Positions 27,041 to 36,893 are shown, counted from the first letter of the stretch. The stretch: 64,000 nt of DNA from Myxococcus sp. (GCA_014879945.1 JACSRE010000437.1:62001-126000), one strand, 5' to 3'. Numbers and translations are program-made. The notes: generated from the letters alone by a model not told the origin.

Positions 27041-28860
27041 CGAAGCTCCCTGAGAAGCGCAGGCTCGCGCAGGACTTCTCGCTCAAGTTCGTGCTCGACG
27101 CGCTGGTGGCCGCGAAGCTGCTGACGCCCAGCCAGTCGGGTGACGTGCTCCAGCGCGAGGCGCAGGCGCGCAAGCGGGTGCTCAAGCAGGCCGGCGACGA
27201 CAAGTACGACGTCTCACCGGTCGAGATCGTCGCGCTCTTTCAGGTGCCGGTGCCAGGCAAGCCGGGCGAGCTGCTCGATCAAGATCGCATCAGCGAGGTG
27301 GCCGCCCGCGCCGCGAAGGTGCCGTACAAGAAGATCGACGCGCTCAAGCTCGACATGAACCTGGCGGCGCGCACCATCTCGAAGCCCTTCGCCACCAAGC
27401 ACTGCCTGCTGCCGCTCGAGGGGGGAGGGGCCGGCGCGCCGCTGCTGGTCGCGGTCGCCAACCCGTTCGATCGCGATCTCTTCGAGAACCTCGAGCGGCT
27501 GGTGAACTGCCCCATCGAGCCGGTGCTCTCGGCCAAGCAGGACATCTTGAAGGGCATTCAAGACGTCTACGGCTTCCGGCGCACCCTGGCCGCCGCCGCC
27601 GACGAGTTCGCCACCACCGCGGGCGGCGTCTCGAACTTCGAGCAGCTCGTCACGCTCTCGAGCACCTCGAACAAGGAGCTCGCCCCCGAAGACAACTCGA
27701 TCATCCAGGCCGTGGAGCACCTGCTCCGGTCGGCCTTCGACAACCGCGCCAGCGACATTCACATCGAGCCCAAGCGCGACAAGTCGATCGTGCGCTTCCG
27801 CATCGACGGCGTGCTGCACGGCGTCTACACGCTGCCGCAGCAGGTGCACGCGCCCGTCATCTCGCGCGTGAAGATGATCTCGCGCATCGACATCAGCGAG
27901 AAGCGCAAGCCCCAGGACGGCCGCATCAAGATCGATCGCGACGGCCACGAGGTCGAGATCCGCGTGTCCACGCTCCCCACCGCCTTCGGCGAGAAGGTGG
28001 TGATGCGCATCTTCGACCCCGAGACCCTGGTGGTCGACATCGCCGCGCTGGGCTTCGACCCGACCGAGAAGCAGCAGTTCGAGTCGTGGATCGCCGAGCC
28101 CCACGGCCTCATCCTCGTCACCGGCCCGACCGGCTCGGGCAAGACGACTACGCTCTACTCGGCGCTCAAGGCCCTCGCCGGCCCCGACGTCAACGTCACC
28201 ACCATCGAAGACCCGATCGAGATGGTGTGGGACGCCTTCAACCAGACGCAGGTGCAGCCGAAGATCGGCCTCGACTTCGCCAACGCGCTCCGCCACATCC
28301 TCCGGCAAGACCCCGACATCATCATGGTCGGCGAGATCCGCGACCCCGAGACCGCCGAGAACGCCATCCAGTCGGCGCTCACCGGCCACCTGGTGTTGTC
28401 CACCCTGCACACCAACGACTCGGTCGGCGCCATCGGCCGCATGCTCGATCTCGAGGTGCCCGCCTTCCTGCTCGCCTCGAGCGTGCTGGGGGTGATGGCC
28501 CAGCGCCTGGTGCGCCGCATCTGCCCCTCGTGCGCGGCGCCCACCACGCTCTCTGCGGCCCAGCTCGAGGCGCTGAAGATGCCGATGCCCACCGATCTGG
28601 GCCCGCCGCAGTTCAAGCAGGGCGCGGGCTGCGTGAAGTGCCGCGGCACCGGCTACCGGGGCCGCACCGCGGTGTTCGAGATCTTCACCGCCACGCCCGA
28701 GATCAAGTCGCTCATCACCCGCAAGGCGCCCTACCAGGCGCTGGTGACCGAGGGCCGCAAGTCGGGCATGCGCACGCTGCGCGAGGCCGCCGTTCGCAAG
28801 CTCTACGAGGGCGTCACCGGCTTCGACGAGGTGCTGCGCATGACGACCGGCCTCGAGTAG
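27037..28860 (+). CDS. GspE/PilB-type secretion or pilus assembly ATPase
   Basis: A 607-residue hexameric ATPase powering type II secretion or type IV pilus extension at the inner membrane. The N-terminal domain (about 1-190) resembles MshEN/T2SSE_N. The motor has an Asp-box RASDIHIEPKRDKSIVRFRIDG, Walker A GPTGSGKTTT (Lys369), MVGEIRDPETAENAIQSALTGH (Walker B region and His box) and a zinc-binding CPSC...CVKCRGTGYRGR. The start is GTG at 27037, overlapping the protease stop by 4 bp. No gspD/pilC genes are adjacent, so it is an isolated ATPase. It may serve a secretion system whose other parts are elsewhere. Confidence 0.88.
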   Translation: MTKLPEKRRLAQDFSLKFVLDALVAAKLLTPSQSGDVLQREAQARKRVLKQAGDDKYDVSPVEIVALFQVPVPGKPGELLDQDRISEVAARAAKVPYKKIDALKLDMNLAARTISKPFATKHCLLPLEGGGAGAPLLVAVANPFDRDLFENLERLVNCPIEPVLSAKQDILKGIQDVYGFRRTLAAAADEFATTAGGVSNFEQLVTLSSTSNKELAPEDNSIIQAVEHLLRSAFDNRASDIHIEPKRDKSIVRFRIDGVLHGVYTLPQQVHAPVISRVKMISRIDISEKRKPQDGRIKIDRDGHEVEIRVSTLPTAFGEKVVMRIFDPETLVVDIAALGFDPTEKQQFESWIAEPHGLILVTGPTGSGKTTTLYSALKALAGPDVNVTTIEDPIEMVWDAFNQTQVQPKIGLDFANALRHILRQDPDIIMVGEIRDPETAENAIQSALTGHLVLSTLHTNDSVGAIGRMLDLEVPAFLLASSVLGVMAQRLVRRICPSCAAPTTLSAAQLEALKMPMPTDLGPPQFKQGAGCVKCRGTGYRGRTAVFEIFTATPEIKSLITRKAPYQALVTEGRKSGMRTLREAAVRKLYEGVTGFDEVLRMTTGLE

Positions 28861-28870
28861 GCCGCCCGCC

Positions 28871-30433
28871 TCAGAAGCGCGCCTGCATCACCGCGTTGAA
28901 GCCCAGCTGGTTGGGCTGCTCGAAGGTGGGCTGCGAGATGCTGGCCGTCGAGTCGCGGAACGTCACCCGGTTGTCGTCGCGCGTGTAGAAGACCTCGCCG
29001 ATGATCGCGAAGTACTCCGAGAGATCGAGCCGGAAGGTGCCCTTGATCGACACGATGGGCAGCACCGCCACCGGGTTCCCCGCCGAGTCGGTCGCCGGGA
29101 GGATGTTGAAGAGGTTCACGTCGCGCACCACCACCACGCGCGGGCCGGTGAGGCCGGGGGGCGGCGCGTTGCCCCCGAAGTCGAAGCGCGGCGCCGTCAG
29201 CGACGCCGGCAGCTGCACGCCGCCGATGAGGCCGAAGGTCGAGTGCAGCCGGGGAATGTAGCGGTCCACGCCCAGCGCGAACCACGTCTCGGGGTTCACC
29301 GTGCTGCCCTTCGAGAAGTCGAAGAACGGAGGGAACCCCGGCACGTCGAACTGAATGAACGACAGCGTGCGCATCAGGCCCAGCAGGTTGATGCGCCAGA
29401 AGTCGATCTTCACCCGCGTGTTGAGCGCCAGCGCGCCCGCCAGCTGCGGCTTGGTCGCCGCGAAGCGATCGGGGTCGATGAGGGTCTGCGCCAGCACCGA
29501 GCCCTCGATCTCTGCGGTGACCGAGAAGCCGCCCGGGTACACCTCGGGGCGGAAGAAGCGCGCCAGCACGTCGGGGTCGTTCTTGTACAGCCGCATGTCG
29601 ATGGACTGCTGAATCTCGGCGCCCCGCTGAAACGAGAGCCGCGCCGAGCCGCCCACCGAGTTGATGGGCGCGCGCACGCCCTGCAGCGCCAAAGACGGCG
29701 CGATGCCGCGGTTGAAGTAGCCGCCGTTGACCTCGAACCGCAGCGCCGAGTTCTCGACCTTGTAGAGATCGATGCCCGCCCCGCCCAGGTACCCGTAGAC
29801 GCGCTCCTGCACGTTGAGCAGGTTGTTGAGGAGCAGGCCCGTCTTGAGGCCCACGAAGGCGTAGCCCCAGTCCTTGGTGATCTGCAGCTTGCCGCCCGGC
29901 GCCGCGCTGGGCCGCCCCGTCGACGAGAGCCCCGAGCCCTGCTGGTAGGTGAAGGCCGAGTCGCCGCCCCAAGTGACGCGCCAGTTGTACCCGAGCCGGA
30001 AGCGGTCGGACGACACCGGGAAGCCGGTGAGCGAGATGTCCTCTTTGGCGCCCCAGCCCAGCGGCTTGTAGTTGAGCTTGATGTAGCTGGAGTTGTCGAA
30101 GAGGGTGATCTGCCCGTTGGGCTGCGTCAGCAGCAGCACCGACAGCGCCGCCTCGCCCTCGAAGCCCTCGAAGAAGCTGAACGCCTTCTTGTAGAGCGTG
30201 AGGTTCGACAGCGTCTCGAAGCCCGAGAAGCGGGTGTTGAAGTTGTCGAAGAACTGGGTGTTCTGCCGCGAGGCGCCGAAGCCGACGCCCGGGCTGTTGG
30301 GGGTCGTCTCGCCGGGCCGCACGAAGACGTTGTCGTGCGCGAACGCGAAGGTGACGCGCGTGTCGATGAAGTCTCCGGCCCAGGCAGGGCTCGACACACA
30401 GATGGCCAGCAGCAACGGCTTCACGGCTCTCAC
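28871..30433 (-). CDS. predicted outer-membrane beta-barrel protein
   Basis: A 520-residue product with a clear signal peptide (LLLAICVSSPAWAG, cut near residue 19). It has no transmembrane helix but many amphipathic, aromatic-rich strands and a terminal Phe (VMQARF), all typical of outer-membrane barrels. I recognise no transporter family. It is the third gene of a minus-strand set, 62 bp downstream of the RCC1-repeat lipoprotein, and converges with the secretion ATPase gene (10-bp gap). It may form the outer-membrane part of the surface system encoded upstream. Confidence 0.7.
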   Translation of the reverse strand: MRAVKPLLLAICVSSPAWAGDFIDTRVTFAFAHDNVFVRPGETTPNSPGVGFGASRQNTQFFDNFNTRFSGFETLSNLTLYKKAFSFFEGFEGEAALSVLLLTQPNGQITLFDNSSYIKLNYKPLGWGAKEDISLTGFPVSSDRFRLGYNWRVTWGGDSAFTYQQGSGLSSTGRPSAAPGGKLQITKDWGYAFVGLKTGLLLNNLLNVQERVYGYLGGAGIDLYKVENSALRFEVNGGYFNRGIAPSLALQGVRAPINSVGGSARLSFQRGAEIQQSIDMRLYKNDPDVLARFFRPEVYPGGFSVTAEIEGSVLAQTLIDPDRFAATKPQLAGALALNTRVKIDFWRINLLGLMRTLSFIQFDVPGFPPFFDFSKGSTVNPETWFALGVDRYIPRLHSTFGLIGGVQLPASLTAPRFDFGGNAPPPGLTGPRVVVVRDVNLFNILPATDSAGNPVAVLPIVSIKGTFRLDLSEYFAIIGEVFYTRDDNRVTFRDSTASISQPTFEQPNQLGFNAVMQARF

Positions 30434-30495
30434 GTCGGTCTTCCTCCCGCAGCGCCCGGTGGCTGGGCGTGCCCTTCACATACGGTGTCGCTACT

Positions 30496-33400
30496 TCACG
30501 TTCCGCGGCACGAGCTCAGCGGCCTCGGGCACTCGAGGCCCGGGCCCGGATAGCAGCAGATGTCATCAGGGTCGCGCGGAATGACGATCCACCTGGGGCG
30601 GGCGGGCTGCACCTGCTTGAGGTGGCCGACGATGTCGTAGGTGGCGCCGCGGGTGTTCCGGCAGCGCTCCGCGGCGGCCGGGTCGGGGTCATCGAGCCGG
30701 CAGTTGGGGTTCAGCTGGGGGATCGCGTCGGTGGTGTGCACGTTGAGGCGCGCGCGCGGGTTGATCGCCGCGTAGCAGCGCCCCGACGCGGCGGTGGGCC
30801 TCAGGCTGATCGAGTCTTTGCCCGCCGGCAGGCGGAACTTGAGCACCGTGCGCGCGTCGAGCAGCGGGTCGCTGTCGTCGGCCGCGGTGGAGGCGTCGCC
30901 CAGGCGCCAGCGCACCGGCACGTCGCACACGGCCACGGCGTAGGTGCCCGCCTCGAAGCCGGCCTCGACCGGCACCAGCAGCCCGCCGATGCGGCTGTTC
31001 GTCACCACCACGCCGCCGTCGGCCATGCCGACGGTCACCGGGGTCGACGCGATGCGCGCGGGGTTCGAGTCGTCGAGGTTCGCCCAGGCCGGGCCGGGCG
31101 GCGCCATCTCGACCGCGTACTGCCCGAAGCCGATGAAGGTCGACGTCTCGGAGCAGACCTGCTCGCCGTCTTGCCCCCGCCCCAGCGTGCAGTCCTGCGT
31201 GCAGGTGCGCTCGAGGCGCTCGTTCTCGGGCTCGGGCGCGGGCGGCGTGTCGAAGTCGCAGTTGCCCCACGAGCGAATGGTGGTGCCCATCGGGTCGGTG
31301 TCGGTGCGGTTGCAGTAGAAGGGCACGCCGCCGCTGGCGTCGAAGTCGCAGTTGACGAACCGGTCGGGGAACTTCACGCCCCGCACCTTCACCAGGGTGC
31401 CCTCGAGGCTCTCGAGCTTGAGGTTGGTGCTGCTCATGCCGCACAGCGCGTCGGTGACGAAGGGGCTGAACACGTTGTCGAGCCCGCAGATCCGGTAGTT
31501 GAGCTCGACGGGCGGCACCAGGTTGAGCCACTTGTTCCACTGCGCGGGCGGCAGCAGGCGCACCCGCTCGGCGATGGTCCACGCGGGGAACGTCAGCTGC
31601 GTCGTCGAGGTGAACTCCTGCACGGCCCCCGACAGGCTGAACAAGAGGTCGCCCTGGTTGAGGCCCTCGGGGAACGAGAAGTTGAAGATGAAGAGGCTGG
31701 CGAAGGTGCCCGGCGAGTAGCTGGAGCACTGGGCGCGCGCCGTGCACGCCGCCCTCGAGATGGAACACCGCCCGTCGCGCGCTCCGGGCACGTCTTCGAT
31801 GTCGGCTACGCCGCCGTCGGGCAGCGCGACCCGGCAAGGCTCCTTCGGCTCGGGCGTGCGCACGCGAAGGGAGCCGATCTGCTGCACCTCTTTGAGCCGG
31901 CAGGCGGTGATGTCGGTGACGTAGAAGCCCGTCGACTCGACCCCCGTCACCACCATCGCCATCGGTTGGCCGTTGCGCTCGGGGTCGTCGAGGCAGGTCT
32001 GCCGCAGCACCTCGCCCGCCTCGGGCGGCGTGCCGATGCGCACGAACTCGCCGACGAAGGGTGAGGAGCGGTTGTCGAAGGTGTCGGGCACGTTGAGCGT
32101 CTGGAGCGTCTGCTCCTCGAACCAGACGATGGGCGAGCTGCCGGTGGCGAAGGTGTAGACGCTGTCGGCCGGGGGCAGGCGATCGGGCGCCACGGTGGAG
32201 CCGCCGTCGAAGAGCTCGCGCGGCGGCGCGTTCTCGAGCCACAGCCGCGCCTGGCCGTACTGGTGCTGTACCCGCACCACGCCGCGCACCTCGCCGTTGA
32301 CCGCCTGCCGCCAACGGTTCTCGTAGCCGGCCGTCTGCACGCGCGTGGGGCTGCGTCGAAACGGGTCGACTCCGCCGTCGCGCAGCGAGGGGAGCAGCAC
32401 CCCCAGCTGGCCCGAGGTGTTGCGGCCCCAGGCGTTGATGCTGCCGTCGTCGCGCACGCCCACCGAGAAGGTGTCGCCGGCGGTCGCCAGGGCCCAGTCG
32501 GTCGCCAGGCCCACCGGCTGCGGGGTGGTGCGTTGGGTGACGGTGCCGTCGCCCAGCTCGCCCTCGGCGTTGCTGCCCCAGGTGTAGAGGATGCCCGGGC
32601 GCCGAATGCCGAGGGAGTGCGTCACCCCGGCCGAGACGCTCTCCCAGTCGACGAGCGCGCCGACCCGCGTGGGCGCGCCGACCGCGTTGGCGGTGCCCAG
32701 GCCCAGCTGCGCCTTGTCGTTGCGGCCCCAGGCCCACAGGGAGCCGTCGGCCCGAATGCCCAGGGAGTGCCCTTCACCCGCGGCGACCACCCGCCACGTC
32801 GTCACCTGATCGACCTGCACCGGGCTGAGGGCGTTGGCCACCATGGCGCCCAGCTGCCCCTGATCGTTGGCCCCGAACGCCCACAGCGTTCCGTCGGCGC
32901 GCACCGCGAGCGAGTGGCGCGCGCCGGCCGCCACCGCCGTCCACGACTCGGCGCCCACGCGCGCGAGCGTGGTGCGGGTCGTCGAGGTGCCGTCGCCGAG
33001 CTGGCCCGCCTCGTTCTGGCCGATGCTCCAGAGGCTGCCGTCGGCCTTGAGCGCCAGCAGGTGGCCCGCGCCGGCCGAGAGCTGGCTCCACGAGGCGTCG
33101 TCGCTGAGCTGGCCGTTGAGCGAGCCGAAGGCCCACAGCGTGCCGTCCGACCGAATGCCCGCGGTGAAGGTCGACCCCGCCGACACGCGCTGCCATCGAT
33201 CGGCTGGCGCCACCGGCAGCGGCGTCGGCTGCGGCGTGTTGGTGCCGTCGCCCAGCTGGCTCGAGTCGTTCTGGCCCCACGTCCACAGGGTGCCGTCGCT
33301 GCGAACGCCGGCCGCGTGGGCCTGGCCCGCGACCGCCGTCGTCCAGCCCACCGGGTCGGCGAAGTCTCCGGGGATGACGCGCACCGACACCGGCCCGTTG

Positions 33401-33705
33401 AACGACGCCACCAGGTTGCGCTGGGCGTCGACGGCCCGGCCCGCGTAGTCCACCTCGATGGCCCCGCGGGGAATGAGGTAGCGGCACGTCTCTTTGCCGC
33501 GCACCTGCAGCGGCACCGCCGCCTGGCCGCCGTCGAACTGCGCCGCGCAGCTGGCCACCACCGGCAGCGGCGTGCGTACGCCGTTGGCCGAGGTGTAGAG
33601 CCCCTCGATGGCCACCTCGAGCGAGGCGACCTCGCTGCGGGTGGGCGAGGGAATGTTGGGGCACCCGGCCAGGGCGAGGGCCGACAGCAGGAGCAGCCGA
33701 CGCAT
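30496..33705 (-). CDS. RCC1-repeat lipoprotein with Cys-rich C-terminal half
   Basis: A 1069-residue product. The lipobox ALAGC (Cys near residue 16) is followed by a small beta domain and then seven RCC1 repeats (about residues 115-470, each with an xxAGxxHSLGIRxDGSLWxWG core and QLGDGT), enough for one seven-bladed propeller. After them comes a domain with VTGVESTGFYVTDI, resembling the OB-fold units found in secreted nucleases and nucleotidases. A Cys-rich region of several hundred residues follows. The ATG at 33705 overlaps the 5'-nucleotidase stop by 4 bp, so the two are coupled. It is probably a surface scaffold; its ligand is unknown. Confidence 0.75.
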   Translation of the reverse strand: MRRLLLLSALALAGCPNIPSPTRSEVASLEVAIEGLYTSANGVRTPLPVVASCAAQFDGGQAAVPLQVRGKETCRYLIPRGAIEVDYAGRAVDAQRNLVASFNGPVSVRVIPGDFADPVGWTTAVAGQAHAAGVRSDGTLWTWGQNDSSQLGDGTNTPQPTPLPVAPADRWQRVSAGSTFTAGIRSDGTLWAFGSLNGQLSDDASWSQLSAGAGHLLALKADGSLWSIGQNEAGQLGDGTSTTRTTLARVGAESWTAVAAGARHSLAVRADGTLWAFGANDQGQLGAMVANALSPVQVDQVTTWRVVAAGEGHSLGIRADGSLWAWGRNDKAQLGLGTANAVGAPTRVGALVDWESVSAGVTHSLGIRRPGILYTWGSNAEGELGDGTVTQRTTPQPVGLATDWALATAGDTFSVGVRDDGSINAWGRNTSGQLGVLLPSLRDGGVDPFRRSPTRVQTAGYENRWRQAVNGEVRGVVRVQHQYGQARLWLENAPPRELFDGGSTVAPDRLPPADSVYTFATGSSPIVWFEEQTLQTLNVPDTFDNRSSPFVGEFVRIGTPPEAGEVLRQTCLDDPERNGQPMAMVVTGVESTGFYVTDITACRLKEVQQIGSLRVRTPEPKEPCRVALPDGGVADIEDVPGARDGRCSISRAACTARAQCSSYSPGTFASLFIFNFSFPEGLNQGDLLFSLSGAVQEFTSTTQLTFPAWTIAERVRLLPPAQWNKWLNLVPPVELNYRICGLDNVFSPFVTDALCGMSSTNLKLESLEGTLVKVRGVKFPDRFVNCDFDASGGVPFYCNRTDTDPMGTTIRSWGNCDFDTPPAPEPENERLERTCTQDCTLGRGQDGEQVCSETSTFIGFGQYAVEMAPPGPAWANLDDSNPARIASTPVTVGMADGGVVVTNSRIGGLLVPVEAGFEAGTYAVAVCDVPVRWRLGDASTAADDSDPLLDARTVLKFRLPAGKDSISLRPTAASGRCYAAINPRARLNVHTTDAIPQLNPNCRLDDPDPAAAERCRNTRGATYDIVGHLKQVQPARPRWIVIPRDPDDICCYPGPGLECPRPLSSCRGT

Positions 33706-36131
33706 CACTTCACTCTCCGGCCGATGCGGCCGTCTTCGATGCCGGTGGCGACGGGAATGCGGGTGGGGTTCTCGCAGAAGTTCTGCACGGCGCGCGTCAC
33801 CGTGCCGCAGACCGGGTTGCCGGCCAGCGCGTCTCGGCAGCTGCACTTGCCGGTGTTGGGCCCCGGCGGGAGCGACCTGGCGCACTGGGCCGCGACGTCG
33901 GCGGGTGAAGCACAGGCGGTGGTGTCGTTGCGGAAGGCGGCCACGCAGGAGCACCCGGCGCCGTCGTCTGCCTTGAGCTTGTCGCCGAAGTCCTTCGACT
34001 GGGCGCAGAACGAGAGCTCCTGCGAGTCGACCTTCCACCGGCTGGGGTTCTCGGGGTCGCGCGAGCCGCACGTCTGCCCGTTGGCGCCGATGATGTTGCC
34101 GTAGCCGTCGAGCTTCGCGGCCAGCAGGTCGTCGCAGGTGCAGAAGTTCTGCATGAAGCCGATGAGCGAGTCGCGCAGCGGAATGCCCGACTCGATGCGC
34201 GTGGTGTTGCGCTTGAGCACCAGGAAGCCCGAGCCGCCGCGCGCGATGTAGTCGTTCACCGCGATGCGGTACGACTCGTTGAGCTGCACGGGCGCCCCGT
34301 TGATGGTGAGGTTGGTGGCGGGGCTCGACCAGCAGCGCCCGAAGCCCGAGGTGGTGTCAGCCAGGCACTGCCAGGGCAGGCGGCCCTGGGTGCGGCCGTC
34401 GTTGGGGCACTCGGCGGCGTCGCCCGCGGGGTCGCACGGCAGCCGCAGCTGGTTCAGCTGGGCCTGGGCGCAGTCCATCACGAAGCGGGCGCCCGAGACC
34501 TGCGCCTGGCTGACGCAGCCGCGCCCGGCCGAGCGCTCGGTGATGAAGTCGAACAGCTCCTGCATCTCGCGGCCCGAGAGGAACATGACGTTGATGGTGT
34601 TCTCGAAGGGGAACACGTTGAACATCGACTCGATGCTGACGGGCCCGCCGTAGAGGTTGTCGCGAATGCCCAGGGAGTTGGTGATGGCCACCTCGGCCTC
34701 GATGCCGCGCCGCTTGCGCATCGAGTCCGACGTCATGTTGCCCAGGGGGCTGTCGCCGCCGGTCGAGTTGTTGCGGCGCGCGATGTCTCGGGGCGCGAAG
34801 GCGAAGAGCGTGGTGAGGGCCAGCCGCGCGTCGAGATCGGTGATGTAGCTGAGCAGGAGCTGGGTCGCGTCCTTGTCCTCTTCGGCCTTGCACTGCTCGA
34901 TGCCCGCCAGCACCCGCGGGTCCTTGATGAAGGCGCCCGAGTCCCAGAACTGCTCCCGGTACAGCTGGTGGAGCGCGTCGGAGCACCACACCGCGTCGAT
35001 GGGGAAGACCCTGAAGTCGTGCGACAGAATCTCGCCGCCCTCGCTCTGGTCGCCCAGCTTCGGCGGCATCTGCACCACGAAGTCGAGGCGGTTGACGTAC
35101 TTCGAGAACGCCCCGCCGTGGCTCAAGATCACCCGGCGCCCCCGGGGGTCGCGCAGCAGCTGGGGCGGGTTGAGCACGATGTGCAGGTGCCCGCCGAGGA
35201 TGGCGTCGATGCCCTCCACTCCGGGGATCTGCACGCGCACGATGGTGGCGTCGCTGGTCGGCCGGCCGTCCTGGTCGGTCTCGCCGAAGACCTCGATCAG
35301 CTGCCACGGCGTGCCGGGGCGGTCGACGTACTTCCGCGCGATGCCCCACTCGTAGAAGGCCTCGTAGCCCTCGACGAGATCTTGATCTTCGGTGAGCCCG
35401 GCGTGGCTGGTCACCATGATGAGATCGACCGCGGGCCGCAGGAACTCGACGTAGCCGCGCACCACCTCGTTCTGCTCGAGGGGAATCGCCTGTAGCGAGT
35501 TGCCCTGCTCCACGATCGAGTTGAGCGAGCCGATGTTACCCAGGCCGATGATGCCCACCCGCAGGCCGCCCACGTTCTTGATGGTGTACGGCTGGGTGTA
35601 GAGCGCGGTGGTGTTCGAGGGGCCGTTGTTGATGGGGCTGCGGTAGTCCTCCCACTCGTAGTTCGCCACCAGCACGGGGAACCGGGCGGCCTCTTTCGCG
35701 CGCTGGGTGAAGTTGAACGCGCCGGCGTCGAACTCGTGGTTGCCGATGACGGCCGCGTCGAGCCCGACGAGCGAGAGGAAGCGGTACTCCACGTCGCCGA
35801 GGTTCAGGTTGAAGATCGGCGCGCCCTGAAAGCTGTCTCCGGAGTCGAGGTGAATGACGCGGTCGGCCTTCTTGCGCTCCCGCTTGAGGATCGCGGCCAT
35901 GCGCGTGGCGCCTCCGAAGGGCCCCGCCTCGGGGATCAGGCCGAGGTCGATGTCGGTGCGCAGCGGCCGGAAGTCGAAGGGCAACAGCCGGGAGTGGAGG
36001 TCGGAGGTGTGGAGGATCGTCAGCCGCAGCTGTTGATCGGCCAGGTCGATGTCCTGGCCCTCGACGATCGGCAGACAAGACCCATGCACGAGGCCCAGGG
36101 CGAGGACGGCACAGCAGCGAAGAAAGCGCAT
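33705..36131 (-). CDS. surface/periplasmic 5'-nucleotidase family protein (UshA/CpdB-like)
   Basis: An 808-residue exported metallophosphoesterase with a 5'-nucleotidase C-terminal domain. It has a hydrophobic signal sequence with a Cys near residue 19. The N-terminal metal blocks are complete: LTILHTSDLHSRLLPFD, HLDSGDSFQGAPIFN, VIGNHEFDAGAFN, VTSHAG and ILGGHLHIVL. The C-terminal domain has NSLGIRDNLYGGPVS and YRIAVNDYIARGGSGF, the nucleoside-binding strand. The last 120 residues add Cys-rich segments not found in UshA. It heads a minus-strand set with the RCC1 lipoprotein and the outer-membrane barrel. It probably releases phosphate and nucleosides from nucleotides outside the cell. Confidence 0.88.
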   Translation of the reverse strand: MRFLRCCAVLALGLVHGSCLPIVEGQDIDLADQQLRLTILHTSDLHSRLLPFDFRPLRTDIDLGLIPEAGPFGGATRMAAILKRERKKADRVIHLDSGDSFQGAPIFNLNLGDVEYRFLSLVGLDAAVIGNHEFDAGAFNFTQRAKEAARFPVLVANYEWEDYRSPINNGPSNTTALYTQPYTIKNVGGLRVGIIGLGNIGSLNSIVEQGNSLQAIPLEQNEVVRGYVEFLRPAVDLIMVTSHAGLTEDQDLVEGYEAFYEWGIARKYVDRPGTPWQLIEVFGETDQDGRPTSDATIVRVQIPGVEGIDAILGGHLHIVLNPPQLLRDPRGRRVILSHGGAFSKYVNRLDFVVQMPPKLGDQSEGGEILSHDFRVFPIDAVWCSDALHQLYREQFWDSGAFIKDPRVLAGIEQCKAEEDKDATQLLLSYITDLDARLALTTLFAFAPRDIARRNNSTGGDSPLGNMTSDSMRKRRGIEAEVAITNSLGIRDNLYGGPVSIESMFNVFPFENTINVMFLSGREMQELFDFITERSAGRGCVSQAQVSGARFVMDCAQAQLNQLRLPCDPAGDAAECPNDGRTQGRLPWQCLADTTSGFGRCWSSPATNLTINGAPVQLNESYRIAVNDYIARGGSGFLVLKRNTTRIESGIPLRDSLIGFMQNFCTCDDLLAAKLDGYGNIIGANGQTCGSRDPENPSRWKVDSQELSFCAQSKDFGDKLKADDGAGCSCVAAFRNDTTACASPADVAAQCARSLPPGPNTGKCSCRDALAGNPVCGTVTRAVQNFCENPTRIPVATGIEDGRIGRRVK

Positions 36132-36221
36132 GGAGGGGAGTCGCAGGGGTTCAGCGGCCGAAGGTGATTCTTCGCGGGCCACCGTATGCAACGGGCCCCG
36201 TCTGGTAAAGCCGCGACTGCG

Positions 36222-36893
36222 ATGCGAAACGCTCCCGTCACCGCCCTCGAGGTCGTCGAAGACTTCTCGTCGTCTGCCCGGTGCGACGAGGGGTTCCTCC
36301 AGATCAGGCGGCTGCGCGTCCGCAACCTTCGCAGCGATGGCTCCCATTCGGCCGTCTACCGGGTCGACGTCGTCGATCGCCCCCGGCTCGACGCCGTGGC
36401 CGTGCTGGTGTGGCGGCGGGGCGCCTCGGGCCTCGAGTTCCTCACCCGCATGAACCTGCGGCCCGCGGCCTACTTTCGCGCCGAGAAGGCGAAGGTGATG
36501 CCCGAGGCGCGAGACTGGCTCTTCTGCGAAGAGATCGTCGCCGGGCTGCTCGAGCCCTCTGACGAAGGCGAGCGCGCGGTGCGGGCCCGGGCGGTGGAGG
36601 AGGTCGACGAAGAGGCCGGCCTGCGCGTCGAGGTCGACGCGGTCAAGCACCTGGGCCCCCCGTTCTTCGTCGCTCCGGGGATCATCAGCGAGAAGATCTT
36701 CCTCACGCACGTCGACGCCACGGGGCTGACCCCGAGCGACGAGCCGCGAGGTGACGGCAGCCCGCTCGAGGAGGGTGGCGGGCTGCGCTGGCGCTCGCTG
36801 GCCTCGCTCCAGGCTGCGTTAGCCGACGGCGAGATTCAAGACGCGAAGACCGAGCTGGCGCTCACGCGGTTCCTCGCGACGGCAGGCGCCTGA
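36222..36893 (+). CDS. Nudix hydrolase family protein
   Basis: A 223-residue product from the ATG at 36222 with a Nudix-like domain. The catalytic helix region reads ARAVEEVDEEAGLRV, matching the REUxEExGU core except that Glu stands where Arg is usual; the Gly-x5-Glu part upstream (AGLLEPSDEGE) is shifted by one residue. The N-terminal third (LQIRRLRVRNLRSDGSHS, then YRVDVVDRPRLDAVAVLVW) matches ADP-ribose pyrophosphatase-type Nudix proteins. It is cytoplasmic and divergent from the 5'-nucleotidase gene (90-bp gap). The substrate is a guess, and the altered box lowers certainty about activity. Confidence 0.72.
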   Translation: MRNAPVTALEVVEDFSSSARCDEGFLQIRRLRVRNLRSDGSHSAVYRVDVVDRPRLDAVAVLVWRRGASGLEFLTRMNLRPAAYFRAEKAKVMPEARDWLFCEEIVAGLLEPSDEGERAVRARAVEEVDEEAGLRVEVDAVKHLGPPFFVAPGIISEKIFLTHVDATGLTPSDEPRGDGSPLEEGGGLRWRSLASLQAALADGEIQDAKTELALTRFLATAGA

